Below the pieces are notes generated by a model. The model searched no databases, was not told the DNA's origin, and saw only the letters and a program-made list of their open reading frames with translations. The position numbers and the translations under genes are program-made. 64,000 bases of DNA from Phytophthora colocasiae (Eukaryota > Oomycota > Peronosporomycetes > Peronosporales > Peronosporaceae), in the NCBI GenBank assembly GCA_018806915.1, contig JAGKQI010000047.1, positions 1,364,001 to 1,428,000 of the forward strand. Reading direction: 5' to 3'. This document shows, piece by piece, positions 29,111-40,539 of this stretch (within the stretch, counting starts at the first letter, position 1; each line of letters opens with the position of its first letter).

Positions 29111-30640
29111 CAGTGCTGCTATTAACTATAGGCGCACTCAAAATTTTTAGCTGCTGCTCCACTGAAAGCTTTTTGAAAAGTGCCGCACCCAAGATAGCAC
29201 GCCCGACTGATGCAAACGACGTATCTGTGGTAGATTTCTTGGAAAGGGCAACCAATGAAAAAAAAAATCAAAATGGAGATTTATTATGTGTTCTAAACTA
29301 TAGGCGCACATGCTAATCTCTAAACTATTTGTCGATCGGACCGCCATTTTTGAGAACAACGTGAGCCATTCGAGTCGGCATACCGTCCACGAGGTGCCGT
29401 AAGTAGTTTTGCTTGATGCTGTCCCAGCTACGAGTGATCTGAGCCTTTAATTCCTCTTTAGTATCGAACTGCCGCCCGCCTTCATACACAGACCACGCCA
29501 ACTGCCCCCAAACATTTTCTATTGGGTTCAAATCTGGGCTTTTAGAAGGCCACTTCAGCTTACGGATCCCCAGCGCCTCAATGTGAGCCTTAGTAAATCG
29601 TGATTCGTGAATAGATGCGTTGTCTTGCTGAAAAATTGGTCTCGACATGCCATGATTTTCACGAAGGTTATCGAGAAAAGGTGTAAGATAGTTGTCCAGC
29701 GTTTTAGTGTAGCATTCAGAGTTTTGTCTCCCCTCCAGAAAAGCGATCTCAGTTTTTCCAAAATAGTTCATGCCCGCCCACACCATCACACTTCCTCCCC
29801 CACTCGCTCGCTTCGAGAAAAGTTCATGATTGTTCCTGACGTCGTGCCAGTAGTATTGGTAGCCGTCAGGACCGTCCAAGTCGTCACTAAAAACAATACG
29901 ACGCCAAATCCTGGTTTTACTTAAAAATTTTGCAGCAAAAGCTGCTCGGGCAATCTTATGGTGCGGCTTGATGGCCGGCGACGGTTTGCGCTTGATTCAC
30001 TTGGCCAGTTTAGACGAGTTGAGCAGCTTACGAATTGTACTGGGTTGTAGAACGCCTTCGAGCTCCACCGACACCCGTTTGGAGGATAATTTTTTCACGG
30101 TGGCCAGTCGAAACACTCGACGAGCCATGCGTTTTGTACATTTAGCCTTCCTTCCGACCTTTTTTGATGTGTTTTTAGCAGAACGAAACGTCAAAACGTT
30201 TCGTACAGCATGCTCACTGCGCTTGAGCTCACGTGCGATCCACCTGTTACTTCTGCCGTCTCGGTGGTGAGCCAAAACGCGACCTTTCTCCTCCTCGGTC
30301 AATCTTGGCCCCCTTGGCATTTTGGAGAATCTCCGAAGCCTCGAAATGTGGCGCCAGCAAAACATCTTGCACAGGGAAACTAACCGTACAATTTTCAGCC
30401 AATTAAAAACAATGAATTCTGCAAAATTTTGCCTAATCGCTAGTGCGCCTATAGATTGGAACACCCTCAAATCTGTCAATTTCCATCGTTTGCCTGCAAC
30501 AATTGGAGATCGCGAAAGTAGAATAAGCACGAGTGGGTAGCAGCAGTTGAGCATGTTCTGCGGGATGTGGCGCTTTACAAAACAGTTTCTGTCGAACAGC
30601 AGCAGAAAAAAATGAGTGCGCCTATAGTTAATAGCAGCAC
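29111..30640 (-). mobile_element. Tc1/mariner transposon with IR/DR ends
   Basis: The left end CAGTGCTGCTATTAACTATA... (29111) mirrors the right end finishing ...ATAGCAGCAC (30640). TA lies on both sides (29109-29110 and 30641-30642). CTATAGGCGCAC occurs four times: 29126-29137 and 29298-29309 on the left, and inverted at 30443-30454 and 30616-30627 on the right. Outer and inner copies are 172 and 173 bp apart. That is an IR/DR arrangement, as in Sleeping Beauty and Minos. The last two bases of the right TIR are lost compared with the left. Confidence 0.92.
29325..30320 (-). pseudogene. Tc1-type DD34E transposase with one premature stop
   Basis: 332 codons from ATG 30320 to TAG 29325. The N-terminal helix-turn-helix region reads LTEEEKGRVLAHHRDGRSNR and IARELKRSEHAVRNVL. 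The catalytic triad is visible: RIVFSDDLDG (Asp), IFQQDNASIHES (Asp) and SPDLNPIENVWG (Glu), with exactly 34 residues between the second Asp and the Glu. A single TGA near 29997 follows SKLAK. The frame is unbroken on both sides, so one nonsense change separates it from an open gene. Confidence 0.88.
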
Positions 30641-30642
30641 TA

Positions 30643-31823
30643 GGCAAGGTGAGTCAACATTAAGCAATTTGTTGAAGATGTTGAAGTCTGAAGTACTTAT
30701 CCGAGATGGCTACATCCAAGATGCGAGGATGAGGGTACAGTTTAAGTGACGATTTAGCCTGATCAGTTGCAGTTTTTAGTAAGTGGCTCCATTTTGGAAG
30801 ACGGTTATGGCAACTCGTTTTGCCACCTCCATCTTCAGGTGCAACAACAACGTTTAAAGACAATTGCACCTGGCGGACTCGATGGTGCTGTGTGCCTTTG
30901 CGGCGGGCTGCATCCTGTAAGAACTTCATTTAGTATTTACTTCAAGTATGAAGGCGTTCATCTCTGCTTTGTGCCGGGATGACAGATCCCAGTCTGTAGG
31001 AGACGATCTGCATTGCGCTGGGTCCACTCTGGCGGTCTCTGCGCACGGAGCCCGTCCTCACGCCTCCGACTCTCTTCTACAGCGTCGTCAAGCTTGGAGT
31101 TCGATTGACCCGGGAGAAATCGCACAGGCTTCCCGACGTAGGGAAAATACCTAGCGCGTCGACTCGTTACTCGCGCCTACGTGCCTTTGTATAGGGCCGC
31201 TCTTCCCGAGTGACATCGGCTGTCCCAGCTGGCCGCAGCATTTCGGCAGTGAGCGTCGCCGCTGGTAAAACCCTCAGCAACAAGATGCAAATGAGGTCGT
31301 CCAAGTCGCTGCAGACGGTAGGCGCGAACCAGCCGACCGTTTCGCAAAAGTTTTTCCTTTAACAATTGACAAGACTTTGGACCAGGACCAGAAGCAGCAA
31401 GCAATACCACGACGGGCGACTTTTTGCAGAAGAGCGAATACTTTTGCCGTTTTGTATGGCTACACTCCAAGCAGAGACTTTTGCCTCGGTCTCCGATTCG
31501 CGAACGAAGCGACGTACCAATTGTGACTTGTTTTCAGTATACCATTGTCTAAATTGCAAAAACTGGTCGCAATAGAGCAGGAGCGATTAGGTTCCTCGCA
31601 GAGCCAGTTGGTGAACTGACTTCTACGCGGGTAAAGCGGCATCCGACGATCGCACACTTTGGCAGAGACCGCGAAGCGCACAAGAAGCCGAGGAACGCTC
31701 AGCGAATTGCACGGTCGAAAGAAACCGCTTCGAGTGCTTGTGAGCAAAACAACAGGTACACCCACCCGCAGCTTTTCCGACTTGCCAACGCGCCTTCAGA
31801 GCACCACTCGATCAGGAAACGCT
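30643..31823. other. Intergenic region upstream of the PH-domain gene
   Basis: About 1.2 kb. Several short frames on both strands lack recognisable domains. The last 165 bp before 31824 are open in frame with the PH gene but without an ATG, so they are treated as 5' leader. Confidence 0.5.
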
Positions 31824-32705
31824 ATGAACCACCGCAGCAATTCATCAGGGCCGTCACGCCGAGCCGGCAATCGCAGTGGCAATGGCATTAGCATCCCTGG
31901 ACTCAACGTGGATATCGAGATGCTCGTGCAGAGTACACAGGGATCAGCAATGCACTTTGGCCGCAAATCTTCAGCCGAGAAATTCCACGGATGGCTTTGG
32001 AAGAAATCCGGTCGATTCTCCAAATGGCGCAACCAGCATTTCGTACTTGACGGTGCACTGTTGACGTACTACGACACGTTCCCTACCGACCAGTTCGTCT
32101 CAGAATCGTCGTTGATGCCAATTCCAGGCGACAATCTCTTCACGACTAAGTGCGAGTCGACCCCGGCAGGTGCAGTACGTGTAGCGCACGTCGAGACCTC
32201 GCAGAAGTCGAAGATTGCCTTCAAGGTGTACGCTGTTAGTGGCAAGATTATCGACGTTCGCGCTAAGAACGAAACGCTGTGCAGACAGTGGGTGGATCGA
32301 CTGAACGAGGCAGCAGCTTTGGCAAAACGTCAGGAATCCCTCAACACCAGCACTACTAGCACCGCGTCGTCGACTCTTTCAGCGGGCTATTCGGATTCGG
32401 AGCTGGACTTGCAGTGCAACATTGTGGACAAGAGCGGATGGCTCGAAGTGGGTGATCGCAAGTCGAAACGCGCGCGGTTCTGCGTTATGCAGGGCAACAT
32501 GTTCACGGTGTACGACACGGAGGATGCGTGGGCAGTCCCGCTTAGCCGTGCCTACGTGACCCACGCGGAGAAGATCAGCGAAGCCACCTGCGAGTTTTCC
32601 GTGTCGACTTCTGCCGGCAAAACGACCAAGACATTGATGTGCAAGGCAAGGTCGCAGGACGAAATGCACCTCTGGATCGAGGCGTTGAGCAACGCGTTCG
32701 AGTAA
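31824..32705 (+). CDS. Protein with two PH domains
   Basis: Single exon, 293 aa from ATG 31824; upstream in-frame sequence has no ATG. After a Ser/Arg-rich start of about 45 residues, the first PH domain begins EKFHGWLWKKSGRFSKWRNQHFVLD and ends with the typical tryptophan helix (ETLCRQWVDRLNEAA). A Ser/Thr linker follows. The second PH-like domain starts KSGWLEVGDRKSKRARFCVM and ends DEMHLWIEALSNAF. PH domains bind phosphoinositides or protein partners at membranes. No catalytic domain is attached, so it is probably an adaptor. Confidence 0.88.
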   Translation: MNHRSNSSGPSRRAGNRSGNGISIPGLNVDIEMLVQSTQGSAMHFGRKSSAEKFHGWLWKKSGRFSKWRNQHFVLDGALLTYYDTFPTDQFVSESSLMPIPGDNLFTTKCESTPAGAVRVAHVETSQKSKIAFKVYAVSGKIIDVRAKNETLCRQWVDRLNEAAALAKRQESLNTSTTSTASSTLSAGYSDSELDLQCNIVDKSGWLEVGDRKSKRARFCVMQGNMFTVYDTEDAWAVPLSRAYVTHAEKISEATCEFSVSTSAGKTTKTLMCKARSQDEMHLWIEALSNAFE

Positions 32706-33357
32706 TTGCAGCGCTATTTCATTTCAACCACCGTGACTCGCGGTACCTAGCGTAGTAGATGTGATGGCCACGCCCAGCGCCATGTTTACAAGTCCCAGCG
32801 AAGACTCGAGCACCACGGCGCTTCTGTTCAAATTGTTTCGAGTGCTGGCGAGCGTATGCGGCGTATTTAAGTTATTCACCGACCCAACAGAGGGCGGCAA
32901 GTTAGTAGTAAGCGTTTTGTCGAGACCACGTAATTCGGCGTGCAACCAATTGGTAGTTGCATGCAGCTAAACATACAACACGCGATCTTCATTCGTAAAA
33001 TAATTCTTCCTTTAGCTTTCCTACATGGCCACTTTGAGCCACCTTTCAATAGCTACCAGTCATCCGAACGCATCGTAAGTTAGTCAAGTTGGTTTGCAAT
33101 CGAGCAACGCACTCATTCAGTATCTCGTGCTCTCGCGGAGTTGAACTGTTCCATGGAGTAACATGCGTACTAACGATGACACGTTCCAACCCAGCGCTCA
33201 CATCGATCGGACCATCTTTAGGAGGAAGAGTCCAGTGGTCTGTCCACAAATTGTTATCGAATCGACTGATGATACTTTGATCCAGTTTTGCAATCGTCAT
33301 CTTCCAGTAATACATGTAAAGCAAGTTTACATCCAGAAATGCCCAGTAAATACATTA
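32706..33357. other. Intergenic region between convergent genes
   Basis: It holds the 3' ends of the PH gene (+) and the TKL kinase gene (-). A 92-codon minus-strand frame (33046-33324) has no ATG-supported domain that I recognise. Confidence 0.5.
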
Positions 33358-35652
33358 TTAGTCTTCGTTGTGAGCCCGCATAAGGTCCTGAAGTCCTCGA
33401 CGATTGAGTCTCTGGTGCTGCTGCATAAGAACCATCCGACGTTTATCACTAATGACGTCCGTGGAGTTCTGGTCCAGCAGCTCCTGGCGAACCTCATGTT
33501 GGAGCGCGTAGAGGATCTCCGTCATCTTAGGTCGACGCGTGGGGTCAGTATCCAAACAGCGTGCAATGAGTTCACGTCGACAGGGTGAACAGGAGGGAGG
33601 GATGGTCGGCCGTAAGTCTCCACGTGACACCCCCATCATAATGTCGATAGTAGTGTAGTCCTTCGGGAGGTCATGATACGGCTCATGCCGCGTCTCGAGC
33701 TCAACTAGGATTACGCCAAAGCTGTAGCAGTCCACTTGGGTATCATACCGCTCCTCGCGTAGGATCTCGGGCGCCAACCAGTACGGCGTACCGACAATTG
33801 TACTGAAAAGTTTGCCAGGAAGCAACTGGCGCTTGGATTCACCAAAGTCCGACACTTTGCACGAATACGTGCGCGTACATAACAAGTTGGAAGACTTGAG
33901 ATCACGATGTACGAGCGGTGGGTCGCAATTGTGTAGATACGATACTCCTTGAGCCACGTCCGTCGCGATCTTCAGTAGCGGATCACTCCACGCCAGTGCG
34001 ATGGGGCTACGCAGCAGCGTCAACACGTCGCCACGCTCGAGGTATTCCATCACGAGGCCGACGTTGGACAAGTTGTCGAACGTCGCGCCGATGAACAGCA
34101 CGATGTTTGGATGTCGGAGGCACGCCAGAAGCTCCACCTTGCTCTTGAACGCTGCTAGACCCTCAGCTGTTAGGCACGACTGCGCCAACCGCTTCACCAC
34201 GACGTCCGTCTGATGATATTCGCCCACCAACACCTCACCGTTTGGTGTTTTTGCAAGGATCTCCTTCAAATTCAGGTCAGCAAATGGGATCGAGACCGTT
34301 AGGAACAGCTCCATGTCTCCTGTAGCACCGAGAGCTCGTTCCAAAGCTTCTTTTTCGTCTCGAGTCATGGCATTCCGGTTCTCCAATCCAATCTGCTTCA
34401 CCGATAGATCCAATTTCAGCGTCGTGTTGATACGTTCAGCACGTACTTTAGAAGCGTAGGCCATCCGAGCTGCACGATCCTCGGAATAAGTCGCAGTCAG
34501 CGCGAAGCAGGTAGGAAGAAACACACAGAGGAAGAAGAGAAACGCCTCATTGCTCATGACGCGTCTACTGGACGAAATCAACGGTGTCGCCCCTAAGAAA
34601 CACAGCATCAACGTCGTGATCCACTCCGCCACAGACAATAGCAACACATGAGTGAAATCCAGCTTCATGGCCACTGCGACGATACCTGCAAACGCAGCCA
34701 GCACTGCCAGCACACCCATGAGCAGGGAATAAGCCAGTTTGCTGTCGTATAGCTGCAACCACGACAACATCGTCATTTGGCCATCCACACCGGAGATCCT
34801 ACCCCATTCGGACGTATCGTACCAGGACGTAGGCATCACTGTATCCAAAGCACAGACCATCCCATTGGCCAAACTCTGCTGCAGGTTCTTCCTCATACCA
34901 ACCAGCTCATGATGCACAAACACTGCGAGGCCTACGGACCAGCACAGGATAATGAGCGACGCGATGACCTTCCAATGTCTGCGAATGTAGTACACTCCGA
35001 TCCGTAGTCTCATACTCCCTTCGAAGTATTTCAGTGGTAACATACCGTAAATCACTGCAAAAGGAGCAAAACTCCACAATAACCACGTCAGTCCTTCGTC
35101 TTTAGACATTGGCTCAATGAACGACACACAACTTGTCTCCGTTGTATTGGAGGAAGATGCAACTTCTTCATCCAGTAAAGAAGAGAGAAGATCCACCCAC
35201 GCGTAGTCGTTGCCTGACGGAGCAATACACGTGTCTTTAAACCTATGGAACAGGAAATAAGCCACTCCTTCGAAAGCTACAAGAGCCAGCATAAGTCTCC
35301 GAGCCACGGGGAAGTCCACCGTGGACGAGTAAAGTTGGTACGATTCCTCCATCCTTTCGTCTCGGAAGTGGTTACTTAATAGTTTTAAATCCACACGAGG
35401 ATCCATGTGAGCTTGCCATGTTGCTGAGCCTTGAGCTGATAGTAATTGTACTCCACTAGTGGTTCTGGATTGGTTTTCCAATTCTTTCGAAGAAGTAGAA
35501 GAACTGTGAGAAGAAGATTCCGAAGAAGAAGAAGAAGAACGAGGACGGTAGGTATTAGGAGTAGTAGAACGTCCATCGGGGGTACTTAATCGACTGTAAG
35601 CGCTGCCATTCTCTCTCTCCGAAGCTTCCAGGACATCAAGTCTCTGCTCCAT
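33358..35652 (-). CDS. Multi-pass membrane TKL-type protein kinase
   Basis: Single exon, 764 aa. The N-terminal 100 residues are Ser-rich. About six hydrophobic segments follow (near 117-136, 188-207, 229-247, 307-328, 335-356 and 368-388). A C-terminal tyrosine-kinase-like domain spans about 460-735. The ATP lysine is K487 (VVVKRL), HRDLKSSN begins at 582 and DFGESK at 602, and GTPYWLAPEIL marks the activation end. The usual glycine loop is weak (TPNGEVLVGEY). TKL kinases with membrane segments are expanded in oomycetes. The topology suggests the kinase faces the cytosol and senses something through the membrane part, but no ligand domain is evident. The start at 35652 is the first ATG in frame. 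Confidence 0.88.
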   Translation of the reverse strand: MEQRLDVLEASERENGSAYSRLSTPDGRSTTPNTYRPRSSSSSSESSSHSSSTSSKELENQSRTTSGVQLLSAQGSATWQAHMDPRVDLKLLSNHFRDERMEESYQLYSSTVDFPVARRLMLALVAFEGVAYFLFHRFKDTCIAPSGNDYAWVDLLSSLLDEEVASSSNTTETSCVSFIEPMSKDEGLTWLLWSFAPFAVIYGMLPLKYFEGSMRLRIGVYYIRRHWKVIASLIILCWSVGLAVFVHHELVGMRKNLQQSLANGMVCALDTVMPTSWYDTSEWGRISGVDGQMTMLSWLQLYDSKLAYSLLMGVLAVLAAFAGIVAVAMKLDFTHVLLLSVAEWITTLMLCFLGATPLISSSRRVMSNEAFLFFLCVFLPTCFALTATYSEDRAARMAYASKVRAERINTTLKLDLSVKQIGLENRNAMTRDEKEALERALGATGDMELFLTVSIPFADLNLKEILAKTPNGEVLVGEYHQTDVVVKRLAQSCLTAEGLAAFKSKVELLACLRHPNIVLFIGATFDNLSNVGLVMEYLERGDVLTLLRSPIALAWSDPLLKIATDVAQGVSYLHNCDPPLVHRDLKSSNLLCTRTYSCKVSDFGESKRQLLPGKLFSTIVGTPYWLAPEILREERYDTQVDCYSFGVILVELETRHEPYHDLPKDYTTIDIMMGVSRGDLRPTIPPSCSPCRRELIARCLDTDPTRRPKMTEILYALQHEVRQELLDQNSTDVISDKRRMVLMQQHQRLNRRGLQDLMRAHNED

Positions 35653-35856
35653 TTTGTATCGAATAATTGTGACTGTCTATTATTTTTGTGTTGATCAAAA
35701 TAAGAATGGACTATTTTCTGGATGGACTATTTTCTAGTCCAATTTACTCTCCCATAGATTTTGGTCGAGTCAATCCATTTGCGTCAAAAAAGACTACAGC
35801 TAAAGCAGCGAGGGGGTACGCCGCACTTGATCAAGCTTCAGCTCTACAACCACAGC

Positions 35857-36703
35857 ATGTCCTCGACGCGTCCGATCCCCATTGGGAGTAGCGGTAGTCA
35901 ACGCGGATCTCCAGCGACGCGCAGTCCCAACGGTGTCGCGATGGTGTCACACTCGCTACCTGCAGACATGCACCACGTCCACCTGTCACGCTTTATGACA
36001 AGCTCAAATGGCCCTCGAGCTGGAGGGTTACAGCCGCCCAGAGCCCCATTAGTGGGCTCTATGCCCGAGCCAAACTTCCTGCAGTTGGACAGCATGCCGG
36101 ATTTGGCCCTGGGGCCTCCTGCTGAGACTATTCAAGAAGAATCGCCACCAGCTCGTGTACCCGCCGTCATTCAGGTGCGTTAGTACTGTGTTATTAAGGT
36201 TATTAACTGTACTAATATTTTTTTTATTGTAGTTTGCTAGTTCGTGTCCAGGGGATATTGGTTTCTTAAGAAGAAACCCCACAAGAAACTCGTGGACACC
36301 GTCACTGGAGCCACATTTGGCTGAACATGATGACTTTGATCTGTCCAAAAGCCCGGCGCTAGCTGCTATGTCGGCGCTGAGGGAGAGAAGTGAGTTAGGT
36401 GAAGGAGCTACACAATATACGGGCAATGGCTCGTCGTTCAGGTCTTTTAGCGCGCGTGGGGCGGCAGGAACACAGCCTTCAAGGGATTATTATGCGTCGG
36501 ACCAGTCGTCTGTGAGTGTGGAGCTATTGCAGAGACTGAATATTACGTCAGAGGAAGGCGAGGAGGCAGAGGAAAACTATCGGATGCCAGGTTACGAGTC
36601 ACAAATGCCAGCAGATCAGAGACGGCGGGCCGAACGGCGCGGATCGTACGGCAATGTATCGGATTCTGGTGATACTGGCATCTTTGAATTCGATGACCAA
36701 TAG
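35857..36703 (+). CDS. Low-complexity protein of unknown function
   Basis: Exons 35857-36174 and 36233-36703 give 262 aa. The 58-nt intron has GTGCGT, a TACTAAT branch-point-like word and TTGTAG, and joins in phase 0. The protein is rich in Ser, Pro, Gly and Arg, with motifs such as GDIGFLRRNPTRNSWTPSLE and an acidic end (SDSGDTGIFEFDDQ). No known domain, signal peptide or membrane segment. It may be a phosphorylated regulatory protein, which is inference only. It diverges from the kinase gene over about 200 bp. Confidence 0.65.
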
Positions 36704-37173
36704 ACTCGGCAGACATGCGATAAACAAACAGAAAATGGCAGAACTCCAGACGGAATGACAAGTGTGAAGTTGCAGGCGATACGTGCGCAATGATGACAAG
36801 ATGAATAGAGCGAATGCTCATGATCAGAGATTGCGATGCTGTTCGTACAAGGTCGGAGGTAAAAAAAGGGAGAGCGATGGGCCCTCTTTGTGTCTACTGG
36901 AGCAAGACGAAGCAGGTTTCAGTGCATTGAAGACACTGTGAGTTGCCGTTCGCGAGTTCTGAAGGAGTTTGCAAGCAAAATTTAGGACAGGAATCAAAAT
37001 GCGAATCATTTCTTTGAACTAAAGCTCGACCTTCTCGATCACCGAGAAACCGTTAGACTACTAGTATGTAGTATTCAGACTTACCACGTCTTTAGGCTAT
37101 TACCACAAAATCCATTTAAAGTACAGTTGCAAGCGTAGTGATAGATATTGTACCTGCCTGCAGGTCTGGTATC
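36704..37173. other. Intergenic stretch before the LTR element
   Basis: About 470 bp. It holds the 3' region of the preceding gene; no gene or repeat seen. Confidence 0.5.
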
Positions 37174-37178
37174 ATACG

Positions 37179-37458
37179 TGTTGAAGTTACCATCTCTGCA
37201 GTGATGACACCTATCTAGGGGTATTAAATTGTGCAGTTCAATTTAGAGAAATCGTACCTAACTGGACTGGTTGGTGGAGAATAACTTCCCTCCAGAACAC
37301 CAGACTCTCTAATTCATTACTTCTTCTTTTACCATCTTCACCACACAAGCCCATTCTTCATCTACACTCAAGACTTCCTCTCCAATATTCTATGCACTAT
37401 TTTATTCGTCTCCATCCTTCGTCTACCTAACAACTCTGCGCAAATCATTACTTCAACA
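37179..37458 (+). repeat. 5' LTR
   Basis: 280 bp, TG...CA termini with 9-bp inverted ends TGTTGAAGT/ACTTCAACA. Pyrimidine-rich second half. Confidence 0.94.
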
Positions 37459-40254
37459 GGTTATGAGCTCAACGGGGTATGGACCCTAACGCTTCATCAG
37501 CGTGGAAATGGTTGGATAGAGACGACCTGGACGACGACTATCAAGTGTAGACCTGAAGCCGCGAAGCCTACTACTGTTAGCACCGGCCATGACGCTGTAG
37601 TGCCGCATGTGCTGCGCCATGCTGGGAGGCCAAGATGCCTCAGCGCCAGTCACTGAACTGAAGCGCTGCACGAGTAAAACATTCCGTGCTACCGGCTATT
37701 GTCGAGCTGTAAGGGCGATGCTGCCCACTGCGCCAGCTTCCCATGCTGTTGCGCTGCGTGAGCAGGACGTCTGCCGCGCTATGTCCTTAATCCAGTAGGC
37801 CAAGAGCTCTGGACCCGACTACAATCATTGCCAGCCACAGGCTGTGCCAACTACTGCTGTAAGACCGCCCATGAGGAAGGCAAGTTTATATCGCATACCT
37901 ACATGTATAGCATATCTACGAGACGTTACCAAAACATTGGAGCTCTCCAAACTGCAAGACAAACTTGCATTTACTACTGTAGTAGTTTATTAAGGTGACG
38001 AGTCCGGAACTCCGTCGATGCCTATCTCTAACGAAAAGAGAAGAAGACGAAAAAAAAGAGAAGAAACAATTGAGAACGGAAATGAAAACGAACTACCAAA
38101 TGACACGCATAAAATGATCGTTGAGTTTATACTAGCTCCTTACTACACGAATACCATCGCTCAATGGAAGCGGTAGTCCACATATTTCCTACTAGTGCTG
38201 CACACAACACTTACAAACAACGAGAGAACAAAAATCCTCGGACAATCGCATGGAAAATGTGAAATTCTATGCATGTTTACCATGTATTTTTCAGCAAGAT
38301 ATGTGTACCTACAGTTTGCATTGTGGCGGTGCTGTAGTTGTATCGAAGGCTACCGATACCATTGCATCAAAATATTTATGCAAGCTACAAGCCTCTAATA
38401 AATGGCACTTTACAAAAAGTTAAACCAGAACCCAATCAGACAAATATATCCGTAACGCATCATTGACAGTGCCTATGACAGCATGACCAAACTGATATCG
38501 ATCTGATAGTTCTTTGTGCTGTCATTCTTAACACAAAATATCACAAAATCATGCAACAAAACGATTACTATGAAATCTGAAAATCCAAAACAGCATTTAC
38601 CTTGCCAAAGTGGCGAAAACTTGACGCTACAAATGAATGTCGCTTTCTAAAACAAAAGAGTTCTAAAAAATCTCTTTATTCATGTATGCGCAGGACTGTC
38701 CTACACAGCCACCTGTGGTGCATCAGATAGAGCATCTTACGGTATGCTCAATATCACCAGCAAATGCGAAAAACTAATGTAAAACTAGATGTCTACTTCA
38801 GATAAAGAACACAATGACATTGAAAAAACTTCATGCAAAGAAAAATGAAAAATACCTCATAAAAATCAAAACTGAAAAAGATTCACGTCACTACCAAAGT
38901 AAAGATACAAACACATTCAAGAAGCATTTACAAATTATGAGATACAGTATAATATCTGCTCATACAACTCAAGCATGCACGCCAGCCTAGCTAAAACGCC
39001 ATAAAAAAGCTCACTTGATGCCAAGCTGTAGCGAACTACGGTAGTAGAACTACGGCTTGTTGTATCACAAATATTGAAGCAAAATTTGTTGGCTTGATGC
39101 CAAGCAGTAGCGAACTACTCTTGTAGAACTACGGCTTGTAATATGTTAATACAACAACCCAGATTAATTTCGGGCTCTGTGAAAACAAAATCAACAAAAA
39201 TATTGGTACAATATACATACAGACTTGCTTCTATTTACAAAAAAAATGTGTGCTGAAATGTATGAAACTGGGAGGCATCAGCGCCAAAACCGAACATTCA
39301 TACGCCAAACTAGAACATTCAGTCACTGGCAGTGTTTCAAACATTTCCCCAACAAAAAGAAATTAAAGAATTAAATCTTCTTCTATTTAAGTTCTTAAAG
39401 CACCATATATTTACGTGACAAGCCAACAAAAGCCTCTGCCTACAGAAAGCAAACTATAGTTTTACTGCATCAATTCCACCTACAATCGATTCGATAGTTT
39501 ACAAGTCTAGCACTTGAGAAGAAGAACAATAATAAAAACTCTAAACGGGTTCAGTCTCTAGGGAGAACAATAGCCCCAACGATGAGAGCCTGAGCACTTA
39601 CTGCAAACACGATGCATACGCTACCGATAACACTGCGTGATGTTATTTGTGCTGTAAAATCTGTAGCCTTTCTTCACAATATTTGAACGCTATAAACTCT
39701 CAAGAGTTTAACCAAATTTAAAAATGAGTTTAAGAAAACTGGGAGGCCTATGTACTTTGTAAGCCCAGCCAAAGAAACATAACTCAAAAACCGAAAGACA
39801 ACATGTGAAGGCAACACCCACAAAAGAGCACAAACGTGGCAGTATAAAAATGATCAAAGTTAAACAGCTTACACAAAATATCAATATAAGCCAACAAACA
39901 CAGCGAACAGGTTTTGATTCTTAAAATTAAAGGTTTTCCTGAATAGCTTTCTCAACACGCGTACAAAAGCGTTAATAACGACATTTTACAACGGTGAACA
40001 GGTTTCATCCTCTAAGGTTTTCCTGAATAGCCAAAATAACAATGTAAACAAGAAATTGCACAACCACGCCAACACCGGCAAGAAAATGACAAATCTGACA
40101 ACGGAAGTCAAAGAAAAAAGGTCATCGATATCAGAACAAGCTAACACTTGTTAGTGTTCATGTTCGCACAGGACTGTATATATTCAGCCACCTGTGGTAC
40201 ATTAAAATCTACTCGACAGATAGAGCGTCATACACATTCCTCGATGTGGGAGGC

Positions 40255-40534
40255 TGTTGAAGTTACCATCTCTGCAGTGATGACACCTATCTAGGGGTAT
40301 TAAATTGTGCAGTTCAATTTAGAGAAATCGTACCTAACTGGACTGGTTGGTGGAGAATAACTTCCCTCCAGAACACCAGACTCTCTAATTCATTACTTCT
40401 TCTTTTACCATCTTCACCACACAAGCCCATTCTTCATCTACACTCAAGACTTCCTCTCCAATATTCTATGCACTATTTTATTCGTCTCCATCCTTCGTCT
40501 ACCTAACAACTCTGCGCAAATCATTACTTCAACA
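40255..40534 (+). repeat. 3' LTR
   Basis: 280 bp copy of the 5' LTR with no difference seen by eye, followed directly by the ATACG duplication. Confidence 0.94.
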
Positions 40535-40539
40535 ATACG

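Larger units (their letters stand above)
37179..40534 (+). mobile_element. Non-autonomous LTR retrotransposon (identical LTRs, no coding capacity)
   Basis: Two 280-bp LTRs, 37179-37458 and 40255-40534, look identical base for base. They start TGTTGAAGT and end ACTTCAACA. ATACG flanks the element (37174-37178 and 40535-40539), a 5-bp target duplication. GGTTATGAGCTC directly after the left LTR matches the anticodon-arm primer site of initiator tRNA-Met used by Copia-type elements. GTGGGAGGC before the right LTR is a short polypurine tract. The 2.8-kb interior is AT-rich with no gag or pol frame, so movement depends on enzymes from another element. Identical LTRs mean recent insertion. Confidence 0.94.

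Noticed and set aside
29298..30454. A second, smaller Tc1 element nested inside the larger one
   Set aside because: The inner CTATAGGCGCAC sites are better explained as inner direct repeats of one IR/DR element, given equal spacing and a single transposase.
31659..31823. Upstream extension of the PH-domain protein
   Set aside because: Open, but starts with TTG and has no ATG; a eukaryotic start at 31824 is preferred.
33046..33324. 92-codon minus-strand ORF downstream of the TKL kinase
   Set aside because: No family match by eye and no splice sites linking it to a neighbour.
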